Shown: one piece after another, positions 53,952 through 62,655 of the stretch | Layout: every line of letters starts with the position of its first letter | How positions within the stretch are numbered: the first letter of the stretch is position 1 | Source: Gaoshiqia sp050178015 | Lineage (GTDB): Bacteria > Bacteroidota > Bacteroidia > Bacteroidales > Prolixibacteraceae | Assembly: GCA_050178015.1 (NCBI GenBank) | Contig: JBFXGM010000018.1 | Coordinates: forward strand, 1-64,000 | Length of the DNA: 64,000 nucleotides | Direction of reading: 5' to 3' | Program-made: the position numbers and the translations under genes | Notes under the pieces: generated by a model | The model's database searches: none | Told to the model about the DNA's origin: nothing | The model's input: the letters and a program-made list of their open reading frames with translations, nothing else

Positions 53952-54173
53952 ATGAGAGAAAAAATTGAACTCGAAAAAATTACCGACGAAACCGAGCGCG
54001 GCATCATCCTTCTTTTAAAGGAAAAAGAAAAATGTATGATGGGCGATATTTTGATGCACATGAAACTGAGCTACCGAAAAGGTAAGCAGCACGTCAACTC
54101 GCTCCTCCGCAAAAACTGGATCAGCAACAAGGAAGCGGCGCCTTTCTTCACACTCACCATCGACATTGACTGA
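53952..54173 (+). CDS. 73-aa winged-helix-like small protein
   Basis: Starts two bases after the previous stop. The pattern GIILLLKEKEKCMMGDILMH followed by MKLSYRKGKQHVNSLLRKNW looks like a winged helix. It may regulate the operon. Its stop overlaps the next ATG (TGATG). Family not recognised. Confidence 0.7.
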   Translation: MREKIELEKITDETERGIILLLKEKEKCMMGDILMHMKLSYRKGKQHVNSLLRKNWISNKEAAPFFTLTIDID

Positions 54174-54304
54174 TGCACTGGATCGACCTGACAATTTTCA
54201 CGGTTTATCTGGCTGGTATGCTCGGGGTGGTTTTCTTTTTTCTGAAGAAAAATAAAACCACCGATGACTATTTCGTGGGTGAAAGCTCCAAAAGCTGCCG
54301 GTAA
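54173..54304 (+). pseudogene. Truncated N-terminus of a sodium:solute symporter (SSS)
   Basis: A 43-codon frame beginning MHWIDLTIFTVYLAGMLGVV then FFFLKKNKTTDDYFVG. This is the usual first helix and DDYFVGGRS motif of SSS/PutP-type symporters, but after VG it turns into ESSKSCR and stops. No continuation is found in any frame before the DMT gene. It reads as the stub of a transporter lost by deletion, leaving a translationally coupled remnant at the end of the abl operon. Confidence 0.65.
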
Positions 54305-54313
54305 ATTATATTT

Positions 54314-54341
54314 TTTGGCAGCAGATTTATCCCTACTTTTG
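54314..54341 (+). promoter_or_regulatory. Candidate promoter of the DMT transporter
   Basis: TTTG (54314-54317), 16 nt, TACTTTTG (54334-54341); 23 nt before the ATG. It starts 10 bp after the truncated SSS frame. Confidence 0.6.
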
Positions 54342-54364
54342 CCCCTCGAAATTACCTGGGGAAA

Positions 54365-55282
54365 ATGAAAAACAAAACCACTCAATACTACGGGGCAGCG
54401 CTGCTGGCCATGTTCTTCTGGAGCTTTTCCTTCGTGTGGTTCAAAGTGGCCTACAAAGCCTACGACCCCATGACGGTGGTGCTTTTCCGGCTGTCGCTGT
54501 CAACAGCCATCATGTTCGTTTTCGCCAAACTGATTGGCAAACTGCAACCACTGAGAAAGAGCGATTTGGGGCTGATGGTGCTGCTTTCGTTTTTTGAGCC
54601 GTTCCTCTATTTTATGGGCGAAAGTTATGGGTTGAAATATGTGTCGCCGACAGTTGCTTCGGTGATTGTTGCAACCATTCCGCTGTTCACCCCAATGGCC
54701 GCCTGGTATTTTCACAAAGAAAAAATCAGCTGGGCCAACTTTGTCGGCCTGACCATTTCATTTTTAGGCGTGTCGCTGGTAGTGTTCGACCGCACGCTGG
54801 GGTTCACGGCGTCGCCGTTGGGAGTGTCGCTCGAATTTGTCGCCGTGCTGTCCACCATCGGGTATGCCATTCTCCTGAAACGCCTCACCAACCACTACAA
54901 CGGCTACACCATCATCAGCTATCAAAACCTGTTTGGCTCGTTCATGTTCCTGCCCTTCTGGGCAATTTTCGAAGCCGAAAAGACCTTTCAAACGCCTTTC
55001 CACCCCGAAGCATTTGGCGCCATTGTCAAGCTGGCCATTTTCGCTTCTATCCTGGGATTCATCTTTTTCACGTACAGCATCCGCCACCTGGGTATTAACA
55101 AGTCGAACATGTTCATCAATGTGATGCCGGTTTTTGTGGTCATTTTTTCCTATTTTATTTTAGGGGATGAAATTAACCTGCAAAAGATTGTGGGGGTAAC
55201 CGTCGTAATTGCCGGCCTATTCCTGGCACAGTTGAAACGAAGAAAACGCAAAAATGGAGACTATCCGGTATTTCAAACCTGA
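54365..55282 (+). CDS. DMT superfamily (EamA) transporter
   Basis: A 305-aa, ten-helix protein with two EamA repeats (ALLAMFFWSFSFVWFKVAYK at the start; LSTIGYAILLKRLTNHYNGY opening the second). Probably exports a metabolite such as an amino acid; substrate unknown. The next gene starts 29 bp before its stop, in another frame, so the two share a message. Confidence 0.88.
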   Translation: MKNKTTQYYGAALLAMFFWSFSFVWFKVAYKAYDPMTVVLFRLSLSTAIMFVFAKLIGKLQPLRKSDLGLMVLLSFFEPFLYFMGESYGLKYVSPTVASVIVATIPLFTPMAAWYFHKEKISWANFVGLTISFLGVSLVVFDRTLGFTASPLGVSLEFVAVLSTIGYAILLKRLTNHYNGYTIISYQNLFGSFMFLPFWAIFEAEKTFQTPFHPEAFGAIVKLAIFASILGFIFFTYSIRHLGINKSNMFINVMPVFVVIFSYFILGDEINLQKIVGVTVVIAGLFLAQLKRRKRKNGDYPVFQT

Positions 55283-55757
55283 CGAACTAAAAGCCATGAC
55301 GGCCAACCGCAAGCAGGAGTTCTCTGCTTTGTTTCAAAAACTGAAAAAGAAAAAGCCGAAAAACCTGGATGATGTGGTCCACCGCCTGCACCGGGAAGCG
55401 TTTGAGCAGTTCGACTGTTTGGATTGCGCCAACTGCTGCTCCACCATCAGCCCGATTGTGACGGACAAGGATGCCGAACGCCTGGCCAAAAGCCAGAAAA
55501 TGAAACCAGCCGATTTTATTGGCCGGTATTTGTATGTGGACGACGACCACGATTACGTATTTCAGCAAACGCCCTGCACGTTTCTGCTGGCCGATAATTA
55601 TTGCTGCGTGTATGAAAACCGTCCGCGTGCCTGCCGCGAATACCCGCATACCGATCGCAACCGCTTCTACCAAATCCTGAACCTGACCCAAAAAAACTGC
55701 GAAGTTTGCCCCATCGTCTTCGCCATCATAAACGAGCTGACAAAAATGGAGTGGTAA
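55254..55757 (+). CDS. YkgJ-type cysteine cluster protein
   Basis: A 167-aa protein with the CxxCxxCC type cluster CLDCANCC, then CTFL, CCVYENRPRACREYP and NCEVCP. This is the pattern of the YkgJ (UPF0153) family, thought to bind zinc or an iron-sulfur cluster. The family is linked with protein methylation and iron-sulfur assembly in some bacteria, but the role here is unknown. Overlaps the DMT gene by 29 bp. Confidence 0.88.
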   Translation: METIRYFKPDELKAMTANRKQEFSALFQKLKKKKPKNLDDVVHRLHREAFEQFDCLDCANCCSTISPIVTDKDAERLAKSQKMKPADFIGRYLYVDDDHDYVFQQTPCTFLLADNYCCVYENRPRACREYPHTDRNRFYQILNLTQKNCEVCPIVFAIINELTKMEW

Positions 55758-55762
55758 GTGGG

Positions 55763-55860
55763 CATTGGTAACTAGACATTGGCAATTGGTAATTGGCTAT
55801 TGGGCATTGGCTATTCATATTTTTTGCTGCCGGAAAATAATCGGCAATTTGAAAATCGCC
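55763..55860. repeat. TTGG-type short repeats and a small palindrome
   Basis: A run of CATTGG, AATTGG and TATTGG units followed by AATCGGCAATTTGAAAATCG. The second part resembles the CGATTTTCAATCG arms at 48494. Confidence 0.5.
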
Positions 55861-55896
55861 GCCCGCCAAAACCGTTTTCTGATTGAAATAAACCTA

Positions 55897-55904
55897 TAAC
55901 TTTG
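55897..55904 (+). promoter_or_regulatory. -7 box of porQ
   Basis: TAACTTTG, 29 nt before the ATG; the -33 region is only TTTT. Confidence 0.5.
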
Positions 55905-55933
55905 GGAACCCGACAAAAGTGGATTTTTGCAGC

Positions 55934-56953
55934 ATGAAGCTCAACTACCTCATTTTATTTTTCTCCCTGATGATGGGCACGAAAGCCAACGCGCAAATTG
56001 GCGGGGAATCGACCTACGAGTTCCTCAACTTGGTGAACTCTGCACGGATGGCCGCGCTTGGAGGCAACCAAATTGCCCTGAACGACTCCACCGACCTGAA
56101 CGTGGCTTACAACAATCCGGCGCTGCTCGCCCCAACTATGCACAACAAACTGTTGATGAACTATGTGGCCTATTTTAGCGGCATCAATTACGGCTATGCT
56201 GCTTTTGCCCATGATTTGAAGGAAAAAGGAACGCTGGGCGTGGGCATTCATTACATTAATTACGGCGAATTTATCAAGGCCAGTCCCACCGGACAAAAAG
56301 AGGGCACCTTCACGGCTGCCGAATATTCGCTGAACCTGAACTGGGCAAAAACGTATGGCCGTTGGCAGGTGGGCACCACGCTAAAGCCCATCCTGTCGTC
56401 CTTCGAATCGTACCAATCAGTTGGCCTGGCTGCCGACCTCGGGGTAAATTATGCCAGCCAGGACCGGCTGACCAACTATGCGCTGGTCGTCCGGAACATC
56501 GGCACCCAGCTTACCACCTACTACGAAAACGGGGAACGGGAAAGCCTCCCCTTCGATCTTCAGCTGGGCTATTCGAAACGGTTGGCACATGCCCCGCTGC
56601 GGCTGTCGGGCACCCTGCAACATTTGCAACGCTGGGACCTTTCGGCGCCCGACGAAAACGAAACAGGAACAGAAACTATTTCGGGAAAAGAAGGATTTGG
56701 AAAACTGTTTCTGCGGCACCTCATCCTGGGAATGGAGCTGCTGCCTTCGGAAAACTTCACCATCCGCGCCGGATACAACTACCAGCGCCGCCAGGAACTG
56801 ATGTTTGACGACAAGGCCTCAACCGTGGGTTTTTCCTGGGGATTCGGTCTCAAAATCAACCGTTTCCATTTCGATTACGGCTCGGCCCGTTATCACCTCG
56901 CCGCCTCAAGCAACCACATTTCGGTGGCCATCCTGCTGGGACCCGGCTTTTAG
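55934..56953 (+). CDS. porQ: Type IX secretion system protein PorQ
   Basis: A 339-aa outer membrane protein with signal peptide MKLNYLILFFSLMMGTKANA. GESTYEFLNLVNSARMAALGG is the characteristic PorQ/PorV-family opening, and the FadL-like barrel follows, ending HISVAILLGPGF. PorQ belongs to the T9SS attachment complex. The adjacent cytidylate kinase gene repeats the porQ-cmk neighbourhood I recall from other Bacteroidota. The presence of PorQ implies T9SS cargo elsewhere in the genome. Confidence 0.92.
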   Translation: MKLNYLILFFSLMMGTKANAQIGGESTYEFLNLVNSARMAALGGNQIALNDSTDLNVAYNNPALLAPTMHNKLLMNYVAYFSGINYGYAAFAHDLKEKGTLGVGIHYINYGEFIKASPTGQKEGTFTAAEYSLNLNWAKTYGRWQVGTTLKPILSSFESYQSVGLAADLGVNYASQDRLTNYALVVRNIGTQLTTYYENGERESLPFDLQLGYSKRLAHAPLRLSGTLQHLQRWDLSAPDENETGTETISGKEGFGKLFLRHLILGMELLPSENFTIRAGYNYQRRQELMFDDKASTVGFSWGFGLKINRFHFDYGSARYHLAASSNHISVAILLGPGF

Positions 56954-57042
56954 TAACCCATTACAGGTTAACCTGACGTTTCTGCCAGCTCATTCCGCAA
57001 AAACCGGGCAAGTTTAAATTCAAAAACAATATATTTGTTGGC

Positions 57043-57768
57043 ATGAATAAAACGACGGACCCAAAAATTGTGATTGCCATCGACGGGCATTCTTCGTGCG
57101 GAAAAAGTACCGTAGCCAAAGAACTGGCCAAAGCGCTGGGGTACATTTACCTGGACAGCGGCGCCATGTACCGCGCCGTAACCCTGTTTGCCCTGCGAAA
57201 CGGGCTGGCAGCAAACGGCCAGGTAAACGAGCCGGAATTAACCGCCCGGCTTTCGGAAATTACGATTGAGTTCCGGCTAAACCCGGGTTCCCTCCAAAAC
57301 GAAACCTACCTGAACGGCGAAAACGTGGAGGAGGAAATCCGCCAACTGCCGGTTTCGGCCCATGTGAGCCCGGTGGCCACCATCCGCGAAGTGAGAGAGG
57401 CAATGGTAAAGCAACAGCAGGAGATGGGCAAAAACAAAGGCATCGTGATGGATGGCCGCGATATTGGCACGGCTGTTTTTCCCGCTGCCGAGCTGAAAAT
57501 CTTCATGACGGCCAGCCCCGAAGTGCGGGCACAACGCCGTTACGATGAGCTGACCGGCAAAGGTCAACAGGTGAGTTTCGAGGAAATCCTGCACAATGTT
57601 GAAGAACGCGACCGCATCGACTCGGGCAGGGAAGTCAGCCCACTTCGAAAAGCTGACGACGCGCTGATCCTGGACAATTCGTACCTGAACCGCGACGAAC
57701 AACTCGATTGGGCACTGCAGAAGGCCCGGGAAACCATTCAGCAGACAAAGGTGTTAAATGAAGGATGA
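57043..57768 (+). CDS. cmk: Cytidylate kinase
   Basis: A 241-aa kinase that makes CDP and dCDP. P-loop DGHSSCGKSTVAKELAKALG, GAMYRAVTLFAL, VMDGRDIGTAVFP and the lid RAQRRYDEL are all present. TATATTTG lies six bases before the ATG, so it is either an unusual near-leaderless promoter or coincidence; reading from porQ is also possible (89-bp gap). Confidence 0.95.
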   Translation: MNKTTDPKIVIAIDGHSSCGKSTVAKELAKALGYIYLDSGAMYRAVTLFALRNGLAANGQVNEPELTARLSEITIEFRLNPGSLQNETYLNGENVEEEIRQLPVSAHVSPVATIREVREAMVKQQQEMGKNKGIVMDGRDIGTAVFPAAELKIFMTASPEVRAQRRYDELTGKGQQVSFEEILHNVEERDRIDSGREVSPLRKADDALILDNSYLNRDEQLDWALQKARETIQQTKVLNEG

Positions 57769-57778
57769 TGTGGATGGT

Positions 57779-57900
57779 AATGGTCATTGATTATTAGGTC
57801 ATTGGCTATTAGGAAATGCGTTCCCTGGAATTTGAAACCTGGAACTTGAAACTCGAATCCGGCAATGGCCGGAGTAAACACTTGAAATTTGAAACGTGAA
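57779..57900. repeat. TTGGTCATTGG / TTGAAAC short repeats
   Basis: Overlapping heptamers such as GGTCATTGGCTATTAGG and TTTGAAACCTGGAACTTGAA fill the gap between cmk and lipB. The same vocabulary recurs at 59640-59740 and, reversed, at 63411-63500. Confidence 0.6.
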
Positions 57901-57902
57901 GG

Positions 57903-58571
57903 ATGGCACAGTTTAATTACGAAGATATTGGTCTGAAAGACTACCAGGAGTGCTGGGACTACCAGGAAAAAATTCTGGCTGCGGTGCAGAACGACAAAAA
58001 AGAAAAAAAGGCTCCTACGGAAATGAACCGCTTTCTGCTGGTGGAGCACCCGCATGTTTATACGCTGGGAAAAAGTGGCGACGAACACAACCTGCTGGTT
58101 CACGGCGAATTTCTGAAAAAGATTGAAGCCACTTTCTACAAAATAAACCGGGGCGGCGACATTACCTATCATGGTCCCGGCCAGCTGGTGGGCTACCCCA
58201 TCATCGACCTGGAATATTTTCACATCGGGGTGCGCGAATACATCGAAAAGATGGAAGACGCGATCATCGCCACGCTTGCTCATTACGGACTGACCGGCGG
58301 ACGCAAGGAAGGCGCCACAGGCGTTTGGCTCGATGCCGACATTCCGGCCAAGGCCCGGAAAATCTGCGCGATCGGCGTGCGCGTGAGCCGCTACGTAACC
58401 ATGCACGGTTTTGCGCTGAACGTGAATACCGACATGCGCTACTTCAACTACATCAATCCCTGCGGGTTCCTCACCTACGGCGTCACTTCGCTCGAACGCG
58501 AGCTGGGGCACTCCGTGGATATGAACGAAGTAAAAGAAATCGTGAAAACGAAGTTTAATGAAATGTATTGA
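57903..58571 (+). CDS. lipB: Octanoyl-[ACP]:protein N-octanoyltransferase
   Basis: A 222-aa enzyme that moves octanoate from ACP to lipoyl domains, the first step of lipoate synthesis. VEHPHVYTLGKSG, the substrate motif GGDITYHGPGQLVGYPI, GATGVWLD, the lysine-containing KARKICAIGVRVSRYVTMHG and the catalytic Cys in INPCGFLTYGVTSLERELG are seen. Complete and of normal length. Confidence 0.96.
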   Translation: MAQFNYEDIGLKDYQECWDYQEKILAAVQNDKKEKKAPTEMNRFLLVEHPHVYTLGKSGDEHNLLVHGEFLKKIEATFYKINRGGDITYHGPGQLVGYPIIDLEYFHIGVREYIEKMEDAIIATLAHYGLTGGRKEGATGVWLDADIPAKARKICAIGVRVSRYVTMHGFALNVNTDMRYFNYINPCGFLTYGVTSLERELGHSVDMNEVKEIVKTKFNEMY

Positions 58572-58693
58572 GTACATAAGTGCATGAGTTCAGAAGCTAG
58601 CAATTTGATCTCATTATCAAGCTCATATATAGACTCGGGACATATGTGCTTTCTTGAAAACAATTCAGAAAAACAAATTATAAAAAAAATACC

Positions 58694-59596
58694 ATGATTG
58701 ACTTGGATACTCTCGATGAAAAATTCAGCATTGAAGGCGAAGTTGGCTTTGCCGAACTGGAAAACGACTTGGTTTTCCTCACTATTTCGAACAAATATGC
58801 CGATGCCGACATCTGCCTGTACGGCGGACATGTTACCAGTTTCCGTCCGCACAAAACCATGGATCTGCTGTGGATGAGCCCCGATAGTATGTTCGAAGTG
58901 GGTAAACCCATCCGCGGCGGGATCCCCGTTTGCTTTCCGTGGTTTGGCCCACACAAAACCGACGCGCAAAAACCGCAACACGGTTTTGCCCGACTGATGT
59001 ACTGGAACGTGGCCGAAACCGCCTCCACCCCAACCGGCGAAACACGTGTCAGGCTGCAACTGTCCTCTTCCGAAGAAACCAAAACTTACTGGCCTTTTGA
59101 TTTCGAAGCGGAACTGGACATCACTATTGGTTCCAAATTGAATGTGGAGTTGAAAGTGACCAACACCTCCAACGAACCTTTTGAATATGGCAGCGCCCTG
59201 CACTCGTACTTTTACCTGTCGGGGATCGAGAACATTGGTATTGAAGGCTTGCAGGGAACCACTTTCTTCAACCAGCTCAACCCCGGGAACGAAGTGCAGG
59301 AAGTACCGGTGCTGCACATTCGCGAAGCCTTGACTCGTCATTATCTGGACACGGATTCAGCCGTTGTAATTTCCGATCCTGTTTTCCGGCGCCGCATCCT
59401 GGTGGAGAAAACCGGCAGCAAAGTTACCACCGTGTGGAACCCCGGGCAAGAAGCTTGTGCTACGATTGGGGATCTTCCGGAGGATGGCTACGAAAGCTTT
59501 GTTTGCGTGGAAGCGGTAAATGCTTTCGATAACCTGATCAGCCTGGCCCCCGGCGAAACGCACAAAACATCGGCCATCATCGGACTGGAAGAATAA
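58694..59596 (+). CDS. D-hexose-6-phosphate mutarotase (YeaD-like)
   Basis: A 300-aa aldose-1-epimerase fold protein. GGHVTSFRPHKTMDLLWMSP, PIRGGIPVCFPWFGPH, QHGFARLMYWNVAETAS with its conserved His, and ALHSYFYLSGI match the glucose-6-phosphate 1-epimerase branch. The C-terminal FVCVEAVNAFDNLISLAPGE is also typical. It interconverts anomers of hexose phosphates. Confidence 0.92.
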   Translation: MIDLDTLDEKFSIEGEVGFAELENDLVFLTISNKYADADICLYGGHVTSFRPHKTMDLLWMSPDSMFEVGKPIRGGIPVCFPWFGPHKTDAQKPQHGFARLMYWNVAETASTPTGETRVRLQLSSSEETKTYWPFDFEAELDITIGSKLNVELKVTNTSNEPFEYGSALHSYFYLSGIENIGIEGLQGTTFFNQLNPGNEVQEVPVLHIREALTRHYLDTDSAVVISDPVFRRRILVEKTGSKVTTVWNPGQEACATIGDLPEDGYESFVCVEAVNAFDNLISLAPGETHKTSAIIGLEE

Positions 59597-59629
59597 AATT
59601 CCAACCATCCCAGATTTGAAACGGGTGAC

Positions 59630-59740
59630 TGGTCGCTGGTGAACTCGTTATTGGTTATTTGTCATTGGTCATTTTTAGTTTTCAACTTGAAACTTGTCCG
59701 CCAGCTGGCGGATGAAACTTGAAACATGAAACTTGGAACT
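59630..59740. repeat. TTGGTTATTGG / TTGAAACTTG repeats with CCGCCAGCTGGCGG palindrome
   Basis: Short direct repeats run up to the methyltransferase start and include the 14-bp perfect palindrome CCGCCAGCTGGCGG. A shorter form of that palindrome (CCCCCAGCTGGCGGG) recurs near 63420 in the mirrored repeat block. Confidence 0.6.
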
Positions 59741-59745
59741 TCTTC

Positions 59746-60393
59746 ATGAACATTTTTGCTGAAAAAGATATCGCGCAGGCCTACGATGCTTACTACCAAA
59801 GTGAGCAGGGCCGCGCAATTGATGGGTTGGAAAAACAAGCCACCCTCCAATTGCTGAAGCCGGTAACTCCGGGCGAAATGTTGGAAATCGGCTGCGGAAC
59901 CGGCCACTGGACTGCGTTTTTTAGCGAGCATGGTTTCCGCATTACGGCAACCGACGTGGCCGACGAGATGATGAATTTGGCAAAAGAGAAAGCCCTGCCC
60001 GATGTGCAATTCCTGACTGCCGATGTGCGCCAGCTGCCCTTTGCTGATCATTCATTCGACCAGGTAGCCGTCATCACGGCGTTGGAATTTTGCGGCGATG
60101 TTGAACTGGCCTTTACCGAAATAAAACGGGTGCTGAAACCCGGCGGATGGCTGATTGCCGGTTGCCTGAACGCTAACTCAACCCTCGGCAAAAACAAACA
60201 CTTGGATCCGGTATTCCGGCATGGCAACTTCATGACACGCGACCAGTTGACCAAACACCTACTGAAAATTGGCGAACCAACCGTGTTGGAGTGCGTACAC
60301 TTATCTGCCGATTTCAAATTAATGGATAATACAGATGAAAAACACACGGTGCCCGGTGTTTTTTTGGCCGCCGCCGTACAAAAAAGAAACTGA
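59746..60393 (+). CDS. Class I SAM-dependent methyltransferase
   Basis: A 215-aa methyltransferase of the UbiE/Coq5-like type. SAM motif I reads MLEIGCGTGHWTAFF, motif II ITATDVADEMMNLA, and FDQVAVITALEFCGDVELAF and VLKPGGWLIAGCLN follow. Substrate unknown. Its stop overlaps the start of the next gene (TGATG), so the two are coupled. The ATG at 59746 is used because the upstream extension is made of simple repeats. Confidence 0.88.
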   Translation: MNIFAEKDIAQAYDAYYQSEQGRAIDGLEKQATLQLLKPVTPGEMLEIGCGTGHWTAFFSEHGFRITATDVADEMMNLAKEKALPDVQFLTADVRQLPFADHSFDQVAVITALEFCGDVELAFTEIKRVLKPGGWLIAGCLNANSTLGKNKHLDPVFRHGNFMTRDQLTKHLLKIGEPTVLECVHLSADFKLMDNTDEKHTVPGVFLAAAVQKRN

Positions 60394-60644
60394 TGCAAAT
60401 CACTGTTGAAATAAGCTATTACGCGCTGATCGATCAGTATGATAAGCCGGTGCTGGAACTGCTGGAGCTGTTAAAAAACCAATCGGGCATCCGGGTGGAA
60501 GTTGGAACCATGAGCACCTTACTTTCGGGCGACTACGAGTCGGTAATGACATTGGTAAACAGCCACATGAAAACGATGATGAAGCAATATCCCTCGGTTT
60601 TTAACCTGAAAATTGCAAATGCATGTGCGCTTAAAATTGGTTGA
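60393..60644 (+). CDS. YkoF/MTH1187-like thiamine-binding domain protein
   Basis: An 83-aa protein with VEISYYALIDQYDKPVLELL and GTMSTLLSGDYESVMTLVNS, the pattern of the MTH1187/YkoF ferredoxin-like family, some members of which bind thiamine. Translated together with the preceding methyltransferase. Whether it binds thiamine precursors is inference. Confidence 0.75.
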   Translation: MQITVEISYYALIDQYDKPVLELLELLKNQSGIRVEVGTMSTLLSGDYESVMTLVNSHMKTMMKQYPSVFNLKIANACALKIG

Positions 60645-60646
60645 AC

Positions 60647-61093
60647 TTAACTGACATTTTCCAATGCCTGACTGACCAACCGTTTCAACCTGGCATTTCC
60701 GTTTAAAACGCCAACAGAAACCGACAACAAGATAATTGGGTTGGCAATTTTCAGAACATCCAGCCAGTAGAAACCATTCAGCCACGAAAACAACACCCCG
60801 ATTGTACCACCAAACAACCAGCAGACCACAATGTGCTTTAGATAACTAACGCGGCAAATAATCTGCCCGGGAGAATCATCATCCAAATAGATTTGCCCGG
60901 AAGTAAGCGACCGGAACAATTCGGTTAAAATTTGAAACCGTGAAGCAACAGGTGAAACTTTTCGTTTAAAAAGCAACCGGTCCCCGGTTCGTTCAGTACC
61001 GTATCGGCTTTGGTTCAGCTCCAGCTCCAACAGCGAAAGTAAATCGTCTGCCGTTAAGTCTCGGGGGATGTCTTTTCGGAAGGTATAGTTCAT
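60647..61093 (-). CDS. Two-helix membrane protein, unknown
   Basis: A 148-aa protein. The N-terminal half is soluble and charged (DIPRDLTADDLLSLLELELN); the C-terminal half has two helices (IVVCWLFGGTIGVLFSWLNG; ANPIILLSVSVGVLNG). No family recognised. ATG at 61093 (MNYTFRKDIP) is the likely start. It converges on the thiamine-binding-like gene two bases away. Confidence 0.65.
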   Translation of the reverse strand: MNYTFRKDIPRDLTADDLLSLLELELNQSRYGTERTGDRLLFKRKVSPVASRFQILTELFRSLTSGQIYLDDDSPGQIICRVSYLKHIVVCWLFGGTIGVLFSWLNGFYWLDVLKIANPIILLSVSVGVLNGNARLKRLVSQALENVS

Positions 61094-61401
61094 AAGGTCC
61101 GGTTTGGTATATTTTGAGCTCAGTATATCCAACGGTATGTATCCGAAAATCCGTCCCGAACACATCTAATAACAAACATCTAAAGGAAGGATTTGCTGTT
61201 TTCTGTTAATCACAGCCGGTTCGAATCGGATGGCAACTCATTGCGCTTTTGACAAAAGCCCAATATAATAAGCAAAAGTCAATAATCCACCAAGATGCCA
61301 TCATTTTTCCAACACAAATGTGGTTGGAATTTCTCAATGGTTTTCCTGACAATTGAACTCCTACGATTGATAAAATGCCAAAAGCATCCGTAAATATAGG
61401 G
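61094..61401. other. 308-bp intergenic region
   Basis: AT-rich with no gene. A GGTTCGAATC near 61220 resembles a tRNA T-loop, but the flanking stem does not pair. Nothing else was seen. Confidence 0.5.
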
Positions 61402-61872
61402 TTACCGGTTGTCGATTTTCTCCGGGTTCAGGTCGTGATTTTGCAGGCGATACCAAGCCAACTGCTCATATTTGGTACCGGGTTGCCCGTAATTGGCATA
61501 CGGATCGATGCTGAGGCCACCGCGCGGCAGAAATTTCCCCCACACTTCGATGTATTTGGGCTCCATCAGTTTTACCAAATCTTTCAGAATGATGTTGATG
61601 CAATCCTCGTGAAAAGCGCCGTGGTTACGGAAACTAAACAAGTACAATTTCAGCGATTTGCTTTCCACCATTTTTCCCCCGGGCATGTAACTGATATAAA
61701 TGGTCGCAAAATCGGGCTGTCCGGTAATGGGGCACAAACTGGTAAATTCGGGTGAGTTGAACTTCACCCAGTAATCATTTTCAGGATGTTTGTTGTCGAA
61801 CGTTTCCAATACATCCGGCGTGTAATCAAACAAATAGTTCGTTTCGCCTCCAAGGTGTTTCAAGTTGTCCAT
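61402..61872 (-). CDS. queF: NADPH-dependent 7-cyano-7-deazaguanine reductase
   Basis: A 156-aa unimodular QueF that reduces preQ0 to preQ1. The active Cys lies in FTSLCPITGQPDFATI, and the QueF signature ESKSLKLYLFSFRNHG carries the NADPH-binding residues. Last gene of the qpt-queC-queF group on minus, separated from queC by a palindromic repeat (copy D). Confidence 0.95.
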   Translation of the reverse strand: MDNLKHLGGETNYLFDYTPDVLETFDNKHPENDYWVKFNSPEFTSLCPITGQPDFATIYISYMPGGKMVESKSLKLYLFSFRNHGAFHEDCINIILKDLVKLMEPKYIEVWGKFLPRGGLSIDPYANYGQPGTKYEQLAWYRLQNHDLNPEKIDNR

Positions 61873-61906
61873 GCTTCAGCGTTTTATCAAAACCTCTTAA
61901 AATTGA

Positions 61907-61976
61907 GTCACCCTGAATTTATTTCAGGGTCTGACTTTGTTACGGATAAAAGATCCTGAACCAAGTTCAGGATGAC
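61907..61976. repeat. Dispersed TCATCCTGAA-type element, copy D
   Basis: GTCACCCTGAATTTATTTCA to AGTTCAGGATGAC: two hairpins back to back, the cleanest copy of the family. It lies between queC and queF, where it could form hairpins in the message. Confidence 0.8.
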
Positions 61977-61978
61977 TT

Positions 61979-62638
61979 TCATTTTCGTTTCTGCAAATAC
62001 AATTCCAGCCCGTTGCGGCGCAATTTGCAGGCCGGGCAATGTCCGCAACCGTCGCCAACGATGCCGTTGTAGCAGGTGAGCGTTTCGGTGCGCACCAGGT
62101 CGAACACGCCCAGTTCATCAGCCAGCTGCCAAATTTGCGCCTTATTTTTCCACATCAGTGGCGTATGAATTTCGTACGGATAATCCATCGACAGGTTCAG
62201 CGTTTGGTTGAGCGAACGGATAAATTCGTCGCGGCAATCGGGATAGCCACTGTAATCGGCCTGTCCCACCCCGGTTACCAGATGATGGATGCCTTTCGAT
62301 TTGGCATACACCGCCGCGTAGGTCAAAAACAGCATATTGCGCCCTTCCACCAGCGTATTGGGCGGACGGTCGGCGGGTTTGTTTTCTTCCACCTCCATGT
62401 CGGGATTGGTAAGTGCGTTGCAGGTAATTTGCCCCAGCAAATCCAGTTTATATATATGAAACGGCACATTGGCTTTTGCGGCAATCGCTTCGGCCACCTG
62501 CAATTCCAGCCGGTGTTTCTGTCCGTAATCGAACGAGATGGCCTCAACCTCATCAAATTGCTGTTTTGCCCAAAACAGGCAGGTCGTCGAATCCTGCCCG
62601 CCCGAAAATACAACCAACGCTTTTTTGACTTCCTTCAT
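61979..62638 (-). CDS. queC: 7-cyano-7-deazaguanine synthase
   Basis: A 219-aa ATP-dependent enzyme that makes preQ0. PP-loop VVFSGGQDSTTCLFWA, the TLVEGRNMLFLTYAA segment and the zinc motif GDGCGHCPACKLR are present. The ATG at 62638 gives MKEVKKALVVFSGG. It follows the transporter by 17 bp. Confidence 0.96.
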   Translation of the reverse strand: MKEVKKALVVFSGGQDSTTCLFWAKQQFDEVEAISFDYGQKHRLELQVAEAIAAKANVPFHIYKLDLLGQITCNALTNPDMEVEENKPADRPPNTLVEGRNMLFLTYAAVYAKSKGIHHLVTGVGQADYSGYPDCRDEFIRSLNQTLNLSMDYPYEIHTPLMWKNKAQIWQLADELGVFDLVRTETLTCYNGIVGDGCGHCPACKLRRNGLELYLQKRK

Positions 62639-62655
62639 TTTTAAGGGAAAAAATA

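Noticed and set aside
57030..57037. TATATTTG as a cmk promoter
   Set aside because: It is six bases from the ATG, so it would give an almost leaderless message. Kept only as a remark in the cmk entry.
61205..61240. tRNA-like T-loop GGTTCGAATC
   Set aside because: The five-base stem around the loop does not pair and no acceptor or anticodon arm is visible.
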